NCBI GenBank assembly: GCA_041391365.1
Contig: JAWKOC010000002.1
Span: 496,001 to 560,000, forward strand
Direction of reading: 5' to 3'
Origin: JAGRAX01 sp041391365
Lineage (GTDB): Bacteria > Bdellovibrionota_G > JALEGL01 > JAGRMV01
Length of the DNA stretch: 64,000 bases
Positions within the stretch are counted from its first letter, which is position 1. Every line of letters begins with the position of its first letter. The notes below the pieces were generated by a model. The model searched no databases, was not told the origin of the DNA, and saw only the letters and a list, made by a program, of their open reading frames with translations. Made by a program: the position numbers and the translations under genes. Shown in pieces: positions 1 to 7,829 of this stretch.

Positions 1-167
1 GCAAAAAATTCCATGAATTTGACGCTGTTGTGATTGGCTTTTTTTAGCGAAAAGTATTTTTTGAGAATGATGTCCCAGGAAATGATCGAGAAGACCATCA
101 AAAGCAAAATCACAAACTTTACAACGATATCAGCATCTGAAATAAGGGAGACAATATTGATTTTCAT
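1..167 (-). CDS. TolQ/ExbB-family proton channel subunit, N-terminal fragment
   Basis: Read on the minus strand from the ATG at 167, the window edge holds about 55 residues that start MKINIVSLISDADIVVKF and continue with one hydrophobic span, then SWDIILKKYF. This matches the N-terminus of TolQ/ExbB proteins, with a short periplasmic start, a first membrane helix and the conserved 'S-W' exit. These proteins form the proton-driven motor of the Tol-Pal or TonB systems in the inner membrane. The gene continues beyond the left edge, so TolQ and ExbB cannot be told apart. Its start codon overlaps the start of the divergent lipoprotein gene. The family call rests on the N-terminus only. Confidence 0.7.
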   Translation of the reverse strand, partial: MKINIVSLISDADIVVKFVILLLMVFSIISWDIILKKYFSLKKANHNSVKFMEFF

Positions 168-762
168 GGATTCAAAGCTATCAGATCGGCATGGACTGTC
201 AAAGTCTCTTTGTAGGGTTTTCCAGAAAAGGGGTTCGAGCATTTGTTTTTTGCTTCTTTTTTTTGTCGTGCTGTCATGCACGTCTCAGGACTCTTCCGAT
301 TCCATGAATCAAGAAGGAGCCGCACCCACTGCAAATCTTTCGCTTTATTATCCCCATCAAAATCTCCAGAGTCTCAAAGGGTATGAGATTTTTGTGGAGG
401 ATCTGAGAAAAATGAACTTGGAGCAAAGAATCATTCGTGCGGTGGTGTCTTTGTCCAATGCGCCTGACCTTTCGCTCGTGAAAGTGTATGAAAAGCAGCA
501 GTTTGAGCTAAAAAACGTCTTTCTCAAAGACGGGAATCAGGTTTTTTTGGAGTTTCGTACCACCTCCTCCATTTCTGAGGGTAAATCTCTGAGAGAGGAA
601 GAACTTTGTTTGTTGGCCTTGCTCAAAACTTTGTTTGAGAATTTCCCATCTTTATCTACCATCTCGTTGTTGCTGGATGGCCAATATCGGGAAACGCTTT
701 GGGGAAAACTATGGATACGACCCGAATATGATCGTAGATCCATCGATGGATCATTTCTGTAA
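166..762 (+). CDS. GerMN-domain lipoprotein
   Basis: About 198 residues. A hydrophobic segment ends in the lipobox VVLSC with the lipid-bearing cysteine near residue 38, so it should be a membrane-anchored lipoprotein. The C-terminal half (EEELCLLALLKTLFENFP, then a 'LLLDGQYRETLWG' strand) resembles the GerMN fold found in lipoproteins of spore formers and many Gram-negatives; its role there is unclear. The ATG at 166 is shown. A TTG at 157 lies 6 bases after AGGGAG (145-150) and may be the real start. It lies just upstream of the ftsEX operon on the same strand, which hints at a role in envelope or division biology. No catalytic motif is visible. Confidence 0.6.
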   Translation: MDSKLSDRHGLSKSLCRVFQKRGSSICFLLLFFVVLSCTSQDSSDSMNQEGAAPTANLSLYYPHQNLQSLKGYEIFVEDLRKMNLEQRIIRAVVSLSNAPDLSLVKVYEKQQFELKNVFLKDGNQVFLEFRTTSSISEGKSLREEELCLLALLKTLFENFPSLSTISLLLDGQYRETLWGKLWIRPEYDRRSIDGSFL

Positions 763-822
763 AGGATTCTGTGCGAACATTTCCTTACCAGGCCCAAAAA
801 AACGGGGTACAATAATTTTACT

Positions 823-1260
823 ATGGTTTTATCGGGATACAATCACAATGTGAGGCACGACGGCCTGCTTTTTCATATTCAAACGGAAACGCAGAGAATA
901 GGAGAGAGCGTGTGGATCATTTCACAGCTTTTTTATGGTGGTAGAGTGTTGGAAACCAAAAAAACAGAATTGACCGGTCTCTCGGAGGAGGACATGCAGG
1001 TCCAGGCTCTGAGCAAACGGGCCAAAGCACAGCATGTGGTTGTCCTCAAGCGTCTGGTGACAGGAAAAATAGAAGCAGCGAAAAAACTCAAGACAGTGAC
1101 AAACTATGGAAACGTATCCCTGATGTCCGCTCCCGAAGCTTCTGTGCTTGATGAGTTTCATGAGAGACCCATTTTTGATATCGCTCATGAACTCAAAGAA
1201 AGTGATTTTGAGAAAAAAATTGTATCTTTTTTGGATTCCCTCAGTGACGAATGGCAATGA
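823..1260 (+). CDS. Small conserved protein of the ftsEX operon
   Basis: 145 residues, cytoplasmic by appearance. The N-terminus (SGYNHNVRHDGLLFHIQTE, then an 'LFYGGRVLETKKTE' segment) follows a pattern I know from short uncharacterised proteins of deltaproteobacteria (GYNHN...FHVQTED...THLF.GG.I...K). No enzyme motif is apparent. The gene overlaps the start of ftsE by 10 bases, so the two are probably translationally coupled and the protein may work with FtsEX. I found no strong ribosome-binding site before the ATG at 823, so the start is uncertain. The function is unknown. Confidence 0.7.
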   Translation: MVLSGYNHNVRHDGLLFHIQTETQRIGESVWIISQLFYGGRVLETKKTELTGLSEEDMQVQALSKRAKAQHVVVLKRLVTGKIEAAKKLKTVTNYGNVSLMSAPEASVLDEFHERPIFDIAHELKESDFEKKIVSFLDSLSDEWQ

Positions 1261-1916
1261 TTCAATTTCATCGAGTCAAAAAATCCTACGAAGCCGGCGA
1301 AAACATATTTTCTGGTTTGGATCTCAACATTGAAAAAGGGGAGTTTATTTTTCTTACCGGGAAAAGTGGGAGTGGGAAAACCACTCTGCTAAAGCTCATT
1401 TTTTTGGAAGAAAGACCTGACCAAGGCCAAATTTTAGTGGATGGCCGAAACATCATTCGAGCTTCTTCGCTTCAAAAAGCCCTGCTCCGACGAAGCATCG
1501 GGGTTGTGTTTCAAGATTTTAAGCTGATTTCCAACTATTCGATCTATGAGAATGTAGCGCTGCCATTGAAGATGTTGGGTATGAACAAAAATGTAATTCG
1601 GCAAAAAGTCACGTCCATGTTGAGAATGGTAGGTCTGGAAAGCAAACTCAAAGTTCTTCCTCAGAAACTTTCGGGGGGAGAGCAACAACGGGTTGCGATC
1701 GCCAGAGCCTTGGTCAACGAGCCTAAGATTTTGCTTGCAGATGAGCCCACAGGAAACTTGGACCCTGAACTGTCTCAAGAGATTTTGGATTTGTTTCAAA
1801 ACATTCATGTCCGTGGCACCACTGTCGTGATGGCCACACACGATCAAAATTTGGTGAGCAGCATTCGAGGTAGAGTCATCGATCTCAATGAGGTTCATCG
1901 GAAACAACCATCATGA
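1251..1916 (+). CDS. ftsE: Cell division ATP-binding protein FtsE
   Basis: 221-residue ABC ATPase of the usual FtsE length. Walker A GKSGSGKTT (37-45), Q-loop in VVFQDFKL (about 85-92), ABC signature LSGGEQQ (140-146), Walker B ILLADEP (160-166) and the switch histidine in ATHDQ are all present. FtsE pairs with FtsX on the inner membrane and drives conformational changes that activate septal peptidoglycan hydrolases through EnvC. Its stop overlaps the ftsX start (ATGA), and envC follows in the same way. This gene order separates it from generic LolD/MacB-type ATPases. The start is the ATG at 1251 or 1257. Confidence 0.95.
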   Translation: MAMIQFHRVKKSYEAGENIFSGLDLNIEKGEFIFLTGKSGSGKTTLLKLIFLEERPDQGQILVDGRNIIRASSLQKALLRRSIGVVFQDFKLISNYSIYENVALPLKMLGMNKNVIRQKVTSMLRMVGLESKLKVLPQKLSGGEQQRVAIARALVNEPKILLADEPTGNLDPELSQEILDLFQNIHVRGTTVVMATHDQNLVSSIRGRVIDLNEVHRKQPS

Positions 1917-2809
1917 AATCCAAAGTGACCCTATATCTCACGCAATCTGCGTTGTGGAGTTTCAAAACCCGGTGGGGGCTTCATCTGATGTCAATCATGA
2001 CGATGACCTTGGTCTTTTTTCTGTTGGGGTCGAGCATGTTGTTTTTGTCTCATATGAAAAAAAGCATGCAAACATCTTCTTTTGATTTGCATATCTCCAT
2101 TTATTTGGATCGAGAGCTTGATTCAAATCAGCAGGAACATTTTGTGCAGACGCATTGTCGAAAAGCCGAAATTGAATCGTGCCACTACTTGTCGGCCAAG
2201 CAAGCCAAAGATCTTTTTCTTCAAGACAATCAGCAATTTGATGCCATGTTGAATGTGCTGAAAAAAAACCCCTTTCCACCATCTTTCGAAATCATTTTGA
2301 AACGGGAGCTCAAAAGCTCTGGAAGTTTGGAGAGCTTGGTCGGACAAATCAAAAAAGAACCTTATGTTGAAGATGTAGATGATGGAGGAGTTTGGCTCAA
2401 GAGATGGATTGAACTTTTTGCGTTCATTCATCGCATTTTGTTTGCGGTGAGTCTCTTGTTTTTGGCGGCCATGATTTTTGTGATTGCGACAACGGTGCAG
2501 CTTGTGATTCATGCTCGTCGGGATGAATTGGAAATTCAAAAGCTCATTGGGGCCACCAAGAATATGTTGAGATACCCCTTTATGTTGGAAGGAGTGATCG
2601 AGGGTGCCCTGGCCGGTGGGGCAGCTCTGAGCCTTTTGTGGATGGCTCAATACAAAGTCAATCTGGAAATATCCTCGTCGTGGGCGGGTCTATTGGGGTC
2701 ACATGTTTCGTTTTTTTCACTCACAGAACAAATGACTTTTGTTGGAGTTGGCATTTTGGTAGGTCTGGTGGGATCGCTTCTCGGCATTGAAAAATACATT
2801 CGGTCATGA
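1913..2809 (+). CDS. ftsX: Cell division protein FtsX
   Basis: 298 residues with the FtsX plan: a cytoplasmic N-terminus, a first membrane helix near residues 24-46, a periplasmic domain of about 120 residues (the part that binds EnvC-type partners), and three more helices toward the C-terminus in a FtsX/MacB-like permease domain. The segment RRDELEIQKLIGATKNMLRYPFM is cut here to its core, LEIQKLIGAT, which is the typical coupling helix that contacts FtsE. Translation is coupled to ftsE (ATGA overlap) and to envC (overlap at 2806-2809). The three proteins are expected to form one transenvelope complex. Confidence 0.95.
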   Translation: MKSKVTLYLTQSALWSFKTRWGLHLMSIMTMTLVFFLLGSSMLFLSHMKKSMQTSSFDLHISIYLDRELDSNQQEHFVQTHCRKAEIESCHYLSAKQAKDLFLQDNQQFDAMLNVLKKNPFPPSFEIILKRELKSSGSLESLVGQIKKEPYVEDVDDGGVWLKRWIELFAFIHRILFAVSLLFLAAMIFVIATTVQLVIHARRDELEIQKLIGATKNMLRYPFMLEGVIEGALAGGAALSLLWMAQYKVNLEISSSWAGLLGSHVSFFSLTEQMTFVGVGILVGLVGSLLGIEKYIRS

Positions 2810-3936
2810 CGAAGGCAATCCTCACTTTTGTGCTTCTCATTTTGTTGGTCCCAAAATGTGGATGGTCACAAATCTCAGAAAAAAAAGCTCATCTCAAAGA
2901 ATACGAAACGAAAATTTCCAATCAAAAGAAAAGACTTCAGAATCTTCTGGAGAAAGAGGGCTCCATTTTGGATGTTCTCAAAGAGCTTAAGATCAAAGAA
3001 GAAGAATTATCTTTGAAAATAGAGAATTTGACCAAGAGCATTGCAGCGACACGCAAAACCATCTCCTTGCTGCAGGCAAGCATTCAGGAATTGGAAAAAA
3101 GAATTGATCTGCGTCAGCAATCCATTTCTAGCCAGCTTCAAGAAATTTACAAACATGGTGAGATCAACGATTTGAGAATCATGCTTGGAGCACAAAGTTT
3201 TTCTCAGGTCAGAAAGTCGCAATGGCTCTTGGGTCAGTGGATGGAAAGTGACAAGAAGGAAATGGATCAATTCACGTTGGACGTTGCCAAGTTGGAAGAG
3301 CAGAAGAAGCAATTGGAACAAAAACAACGTCAACTTGGCAAAGATCAAGTTACCTTATCACAGAGAAAAGCAAAATTGGTGGAGGATCAGGCAGACCGAG
3401 AAAAAGTCTTGTATCTTGTTCAAAATCAAAAAGATTTTTATCAAAAAAGCATTCGAGAGTTGGAAAAATCAGCCACCAATTTGCAGAAGTTGATTGAAAA
3501 ACTTCAAAGCAGCCAGTCTCAGGCGGGGGAAGGATTTGCCGCCATGAAAGGCAATTTGATCATGCCGGTCAAAGGGGTGGTGGAAAAAACCTATGGCAGT
3601 TATTTCGACCAAAAACTCAACACCAAACTGTATCACAAAGGTATTGATGTTCGAGCCAAAGCAGGGAGTCCAGTGACCACCATTTTTGATGGGGAAATCG
3701 TGTATGTGGATTGGTTTGATGGGTATGGGCGGATTGTGATTGTGGATCATGGATCAGGTTTTTTTTCTTTGTACGCGCATTTGGATAAAATTTTTGTCAA
3801 ACCTGGAGATCAAGTGGTGATTGGAACATCCATCGCAACGGTTGGAGATACAGGCTCTCTCAAAGGTGCATATTTGTATTTTGAATTGAGACAAAAGGGG
3901 ATTTCGATTGATCCTGTGCCTTGGTTTTCTCCGTAA
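2806..3936 (+). CDS. envC: EnvC-like murein hydrolase activator with degenerate LytM domain
   Basis: 376 residues: signal peptide (about 1-21, ending CGWSQ), a long coiled coil (about 22-240) and a C-terminal LytM/M23 domain (about 248-376). The end of the protein (LYFELRQKG...DPVPWF) closely follows E. coli EnvC. Of the M23 metal site, H277 and D281 (HKGID) and H325 (YAHL) remain, but the usual HxH is Tyr-Leu-Tyr (356-358). The domain should therefore not be a working zinc peptidase and should act as an amidase activator, as EnvC does. Co-transcription with ftsEX fits, since FtsX recruits the coiled coil. Confidence 0.92.
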   Translation: MTKAILTFVLLILLVPKCGWSQISEKKAHLKEYETKISNQKKRLQNLLEKEGSILDVLKELKIKEEELSLKIENLTKSIAATRKTISLLQASIQELEKRIDLRQQSISSQLQEIYKHGEINDLRIMLGAQSFSQVRKSQWLLGQWMESDKKEMDQFTLDVAKLEEQKKQLEQKQRQLGKDQVTLSQRKAKLVEDQADREKVLYLVQNQKDFYQKSIRELEKSATNLQKLIEKLQSSQSQAGEGFAAMKGNLIMPVKGVVEKTYGSYFDQKLNTKLYHKGIDVRAKAGSPVTTIFDGEIVYVDWFDGYGRIVIVDHGSGFFSLYAHLDKIFVKPGDQVVIGTSIATVGDTGSLKGAYLYFELRQKGISIDPVPWFSP

Positions 3937-4067
3937 CTATTTGCTCAAGTCAACAGGCTTTGTGCTTAAGCCGTGTGGCTCCCCCCCCCTTCTGGGATGC
4001 ATGCCAAAACCGCGGGGTTTTCCTCGCTTCGAGGAACAGGCACTTATTTGTGGAACACAGAATAATC

Positions 4068-4177
4068 CAATCGAATTTTTAATCTCTGTCCGAAAATGGC
4101 TCGTCTGATCTTTCAATGGATTTGTCTACCCATGCTACTGCGCTTGAGTTTTCTCCCAGAGATTAAAAATTCGATTG
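4068..4177. repeat. 21-base perfect inverted repeat with 68-base loop
   Basis: Arms 4068-4088 (begins CAATCGAATTTT) and 4157-4177 are exact reverse complements over 21 bases, separated by 68 bases with no open frame. Perfect arms of this length are unlikely by chance at this spacing. They could be the ends of a miniature element or a long RNA hairpin downstream of envC. No target-site duplication was obvious. Confidence 0.75.
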
Positions 4178-4363
4178 TATCGTTCAGCTGTTTTATTTTC
4201 GATTATGAAAGAAAAAATAGTGTCGCTTGGCAAAGCCAAGCTTCCTTATTTTATTTCTTTTTTATTACAACTGAAAAAGCGAGCAGCTGGGCATTTGGAT
4301 TGGGAGACTTTTATTCTGGAAGGGAACCAAAGCGTCCGACTCCGCTAAAGCTACGTCGGGACA

Positions 4364-4402
4364 TGCCTGACTTCGCTCACTCATGTGAGCTTCGTCAAGG
4401 CA
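4364..4402. repeat. Nested palindrome (REP-like hairpin)
   Basis: Outer arms TGCCTGAC (4364-4371) and GTCAAGGCA (4394-4402, one extra A) enclose TTC spacers and a perfect inner hairpin GCTCAC-TCAT-GTGAGC (4375-4390). Upstream, GTCCGAC and GTCGGGAC (about 4334-4362) form another imperfect stem. The style resembles repetitive extragenic palindromes, but no second copy was noticed in this window. Confidence 0.65.
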
Positions 4403-4564
4403 AGCAGCACTAACAAAAGTTATATAGGGGGCTTGCCTCGCCGCAGCCTTGGCGTAGGCGGGGAGAGCCTGTCGGCGTGAGGCGATCCATTGTGATATCT
4501 GAAAAAGATATAAAGTATTGTAGTTTTCTGGGCATCATCCATAATGATTTTTATGAATTCTCAA

Positions 4565-5860
4565 ATGAAGAAAATATGGATGGTTTTAGGCGTTGCTATT
4601 TTATCGGTGCAGGGTGCTTGGGCCAAGCCCAAGCAAAGCCAAGACCAGGTGTACAAAAAGCTCCAAGTGTTTTCCAAAGTGTTGCAGTATATCGAATCCA
4701 ATTACATTGAAGATGTAGATGCTGAAAAGCTTTTGGACGATGCCCTCAAAGGATTGACCTCCAATCTTGATCCTCATACCTCCTATCTTCCTCCCGAGTA
4801 TTATCGCGAGATGAAAGTCGATACCTCGGGAAAATTTGGTGGGGTAGGCATTGAAATTGGTGTGAATGAAAAGAGAGAGGTGGTCATCATTGCACCCACC
4901 GAGGATGGTCCGGCCGAGAAAGCCGGGGTGAAAGCCGGGGATATGATTGTAGAAATCGAAGGAAAATCCGCGTTGGATTTGAATTTGATGGAAGTGGTCA
5001 AACTCATCCGTGGAAAAGCGGGCACCGAATTGCGCATGAAACTTCGTCACATGGACCAAGAAGATCCTTATGAGGTGACTCTCAAACGCAAAACCATCAA
5101 ACTCAAAAGCGTGGCTTCCCGAGAATATGACAACATTGGATACATTCAAGTCAAAGGCTTTCAAGAGAAGACTGACGAAGAAGTTCGCAAAGCTTTTGAA
5201 AAGATGGATGGGAAAGATCAAAAACTCAGAGGCTTGATTTTGGATTTGCGCAACAATCCAGGAGGGCTCCTGACTCAAGCGCAGGATGTGAGCGATTTGT
5301 TTTTGTCTGAAGGGGCGATTGTTTCCACCAAAGGGAAAGATGGTGCGTTCGAAGAGGTGCTTACGGCACAAAAGGAAGGGACGTTGAGATTTGTGCCCAT
5401 GATCATTTTGATCAACGAGGGAACGGCTTCTGCCGCGGAGATTGTGGCGGGGGCTTTGCAGGATCACAAGAGGGCTGTTTTGTTAGGGACTCCCAGTTTT
5501 GGGAAGGGGTCCGTTCAAACGATCATTGATTTGGAAGATGGCTCGGGGTTGAAGCTGACGGTGGCCAGATATTACACTCCCTTGGGAAAGGCCATCCAAG
5601 GGGTTGGAGATCAGCCGGATGTGTATGTTTCGGCCAATGCGCCTCAAGAGTCTGAAAACACTGTCCCAATACGGGAAAAGGACCTGGAAGGTCGTTTGAA
5701 AAGCCTCTCTCCCAACGGAAAAGAGAGCCATGAAGACGCCCGAAAAAATGATGCAACGAGTAATTCTGACTTGCAATTGGAGAGGGCTTTGGAGTATCTT
5801 CGCAGTTGGGATATTTTTCAAAGGCCTTTCTCTTCACAATTGGAAAAAAAGGTCTCATAA
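4565..5860 (+). CDS. ctpA: C-terminal processing peptidase (S41 family)
   Basis: 431 residues from the ATG at 4565, chosen because it opens a clean signal peptide (MKKIWMVLGVAILSVQGAWA). An N-terminal helical region is followed by a PDZ domain (about 85-165, with GKFGGVGIEIG) and an S41 core. The Ser-Lys dyad is visible as S289 (GTASAAE) and K314 (SFGKGSVQ), 25 residues apart as usual. CtpA-type proteases act in the periplasm on C-termini of envelope proteins and often control peptidoglycan hydrolases. Placement after ftsEX-envC fits that role. A PilZ gene follows 7 bases downstream. Confidence 0.92.
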   Translation: MKKIWMVLGVAILSVQGAWAKPKQSQDQVYKKLQVFSKVLQYIESNYIEDVDAEKLLDDALKGLTSNLDPHTSYLPPEYYREMKVDTSGKFGGVGIEIGVNEKREVVIIAPTEDGPAEKAGVKAGDMIVEIEGKSALDLNLMEVVKLIRGKAGTELRMKLRHMDQEDPYEVTLKRKTIKLKSVASREYDNIGYIQVKGFQEKTDEEVRKAFEKMDGKDQKLRGLILDLRNNPGGLLTQAQDVSDLFLSEGAIVSTKGKDGAFEEVLTAQKEGTLRFVPMIILINEGTASAAEIVAGALQDHKRAVLLGTPSFGKGSVQTIIDLEDGSGLKLTVARYYTPLGKAIQGVGDQPDVYVSANAPQESENTVPIREKDLEGRLKSLSPNGKESHEDARKNDATSNSDLQLERALEYLRSWDIFQRPFSSQLEKKVS

Positions 5861-5867
5861 TATCGTG

Positions 5868-6275
5868 ATGACTATGAAAGAAATGCGCAACGAACATCGA
5901 TTTGACACCCACATTGGGATTGTCATCAAAGATGCCGGGGGCTTGAATTTTGGGTTCATCAAGAACATGTCCAAATCAGGGGCGTTCATTGAAACCAAAA
6001 AGAGTCTGCCCATTGGCACGCCCATTGAGTTCGTGTTGTCCAACGGCACGTCCAAGGCTGAGGTCTATTCGCGTGTCATTCGCATTTTGAAAAACCATCA
6101 AACCAATCAAATTCTTGGGGTTGGAGTTAGTTTTGCGCCTTTGGTCGGCGCGAAAAAGTTTGTTCGTGATGATTTGCTGCTTTGCTGCATGACCAAAAAA
6201 TATCTCGAAATGTGGGATCAACCCTCGACCCCTCGTGGGTTTTTTGGTCAGGACCAAGACCTCGTGGAGAACTAG
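5868..6275 (+). CDS. PilZ-like domain protein
   Basis: About 135 residues beginning MTMKEMRNEHRFDTHIGIV; the frame is open further upstream inside ctpA, but that part has no similarity and overlaps the protease. The NMSKSGAFIE segment is the PilZ (D/N)-x-S-x-x-G motif, followed by beta strands (GTPIEFVLS, AEVYSRVIRI, GVGVSF). The N-terminal Arg motif is weak (EHRF instead of RxxxR), so c-di-GMP binding is uncertain. It is probably cotranscribed with ctpA. Starts at GTG 5865 or ATG 5874 are also possible. Confidence 0.75.
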   Translation: MTMKEMRNEHRFDTHIGIVIKDAGGLNFGFIKNMSKSGAFIETKKSLPIGTPIEFVLSNGTSKAEVYSRVIRILKNHQTNQILGVGVSFAPLVGAKKFVRDDLLLCCMTKKYLEMWDQPSTPRGFFGQDQDLVEN

Positions 6276-6448
6276 GTCACTCTTTTTTGGGGCATCCATG
6301 GTACGAACCCGGCTAGGGTTTTTCTGCCTTAGACTTGCCTGAGACAAAAATTCCGCATACAATAAGAAAATACGATGTCGCACTCTGTTTCTGGTCCTAA
6401 ACCTGTGCAGTGGGGTGACACACCAGAAACAAGGGGAACCAAAGCCAT

Positions 6449-7819
6449 ATGTCCAAGACACAAACCAAAATCATCCGTGCGGATGAGCAGCCTACCTTAT
6501 TGACCTTGCCCAAAAGCAAACTCGTGGTCATGCAAGATGATGTGGCCACCAAAGAATATTCCATGAGCAAAGGAACCATCACAATTGGAAGTTCTTCCAA
6601 ATCGGATTTGATTCTGAGCGATGATACCGTTTCTCGAAATCATGCAGAGATCAAAAAAACCAAGGATGGCTATTTGCTAAGAGATTTGGAATCCACCAAC
6701 GGAACTTTTTTGGGAAACGTGAAGGTTCGTGAAGTTTTTTTGGGATCCAACGCCAACATTCGTGTGGGTCGAACCAAGATCAAATTCATTTCCGAAGATG
6801 AACGATTGGAAATTTATCCCTCCAAGAAAAGCAAATTCGGAGACATGATCGGTCAATCCATCGAAATGAGAAAAATTTTTGGAGTGCTTGAAAAAGTTGC
6901 TCCTACCAATGTGACGGTGGTGATCGGAGGCGAAACAGGAACTGGAAAAGAGTTGGTTGCCAAAGCGGTTCATGAGCATTCCAAACGAGCCAAAAGACCT
7001 TTCATCATTTTTGATTGTGGTGCGGTGGCCGAAAACTTGATCGAGAGTGAATTGTTTGGTCATGAAAAAGGATCGTTCACTGGAGCCACCACGACTCGCC
7101 AAGGTGCTTTTGAGTTGGCGGATGAAGGGACCATTTTTTTGGATGAGATTGGGGAATTGTCGCTGGATCTTCAACCCAAACTTTTGCGGGTGCTGGAAAC
7201 AGGTGAAGTCAAACGCGTGGGGGCCGATCGTGCCAAAAAGGTGAATGTTCGCGTGGTTGCAGCTACCCACCGTAATCTCAAAGAAATGGTCAAACAAAAT
7301 TTATTTCGAGAAGATTTATTCTTTCGTTTGTCTGTGGTGCAGATTTTGTTGCCTCCTCTTCGAAAGCGAAGAGATGATGTGGAAACGTTGATCAAACATT
7401 TCTTTGAGTTGTCCAAAAAAGAAAATCACATTGGCGAGAATGTGGACGGGATCTCGGATGAGGCCAAAAGACTTCTCATGGAATACCAATGGCCAGGAAA
7501 CATCCGTGAACTCAAAAATGCAATGGATCGTGCGATGAGTTTTTGCGATGGTTCCCAAATTGAGATTCAGCATTTGCCTGAGTATCTTCGAGACACACCA
7601 ACCACCAGTGCGGCAACGTCTCTCCCTTCTTTTGATGAGGATTTGCCTTTCAAGGAAGCCAAAGAAAAATGGGTGGAAACTTTTGAGAAAGATTATCTGA
7701 TCAATATTTTGCGCAAGAACGACATGAACATTTCAAAGGCCGCCAAGGAAGCGGGAATCGATCGTAAGTCAGTTCAACGCCTTCTCAAAAAATACGATCT
7801 GAATGTAAAAGATTTGTAA
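6449..7819 (+). CDS. FHA-domain sigma-54-dependent transcriptional activator
   Basis: 456 residues: N-terminal FHA domain (about 28-115; GTITIGSSSKSDL, SRNHAEI and STNGT), AAA+ sigma-54 interaction domain (about 130-365; Walker A GETGTGKE, L1 loop GSFTGA, Walker B IFLDEIGEL, arginine finger region FREDLFFRL), and a Fis-type helix-turn-helix at the C-terminus (ISKAAKEAGIDRKSVQRLLK). It should activate sigma-54 promoters in response to a phosphothreonine signal read by the FHA domain instead of a receiver domain. The sigma-54 gene itself lies at 29068. It is a single-gene unit with about 170 bases of gap upstream. Confidence 0.93.
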   Translation: MSKTQTKIIRADEQPTLLTLPKSKLVVMQDDVATKEYSMSKGTITIGSSSKSDLILSDDTVSRNHAEIKKTKDGYLLRDLESTNGTFLGNVKVREVFLGSNANIRVGRTKIKFISEDERLEIYPSKKSKFGDMIGQSIEMRKIFGVLEKVAPTNVTVVIGGETGTGKELVAKAVHEHSKRAKRPFIIFDCGAVAENLIESELFGHEKGSFTGATTTRQGAFELADEGTIFLDEIGELSLDLQPKLLRVLETGEVKRVGADRAKKVNVRVVAATHRNLKEMVKQNLFREDLFFRLSVVQILLPPLRKRRDDVETLIKHFFELSKKENHIGENVDGISDEAKRLLMEYQWPGNIRELKNAMDRAMSFCDGSQIEIQHLPEYLRDTPTTSAATSLPSFDEDLPFKEAKEKWVETFEKDYLINILRKNDMNISKAAKEAGIDRKSVQRLLKKYDLNVKDL

Positions 7820-7829
7820 AAGCGAAGCT

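Larger units (their letters stand above)
3937..4564. other. Long intergenic region rich in palindromes between envC and ctpA
   Basis: About 630 bases without a convincing gene on either strand. The frames that stay open have no ribosome-binding sites, low-complexity translations and no family resemblance. The region contains a run of nine C (around 3980), a 21-base inverted repeat (4068-4088 and 4157-4177), a nested palindrome (4364-4402) and a GC-rich imperfect palindrome (about 4425-4490). Base composition differs from the neighbours: some parts are GC-rich, and the stretch before ctpA is AT-rich. It must hold the ctpA promoter. It may be a decayed mobile or repeat element. Confidence 0.6.

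Noticed and set aside
4096..4413. 105-residue open frame in the envC-ctpA gap
   Set aside because: No ribosome-binding site, low-complexity translation, and it runs through the palindromes. Chance frame.
5730..5867. Longer PilZ protein starting inside ctpA
   Set aside because: The added residues overlap the protease gene and show no similarity to PilZ proteins.
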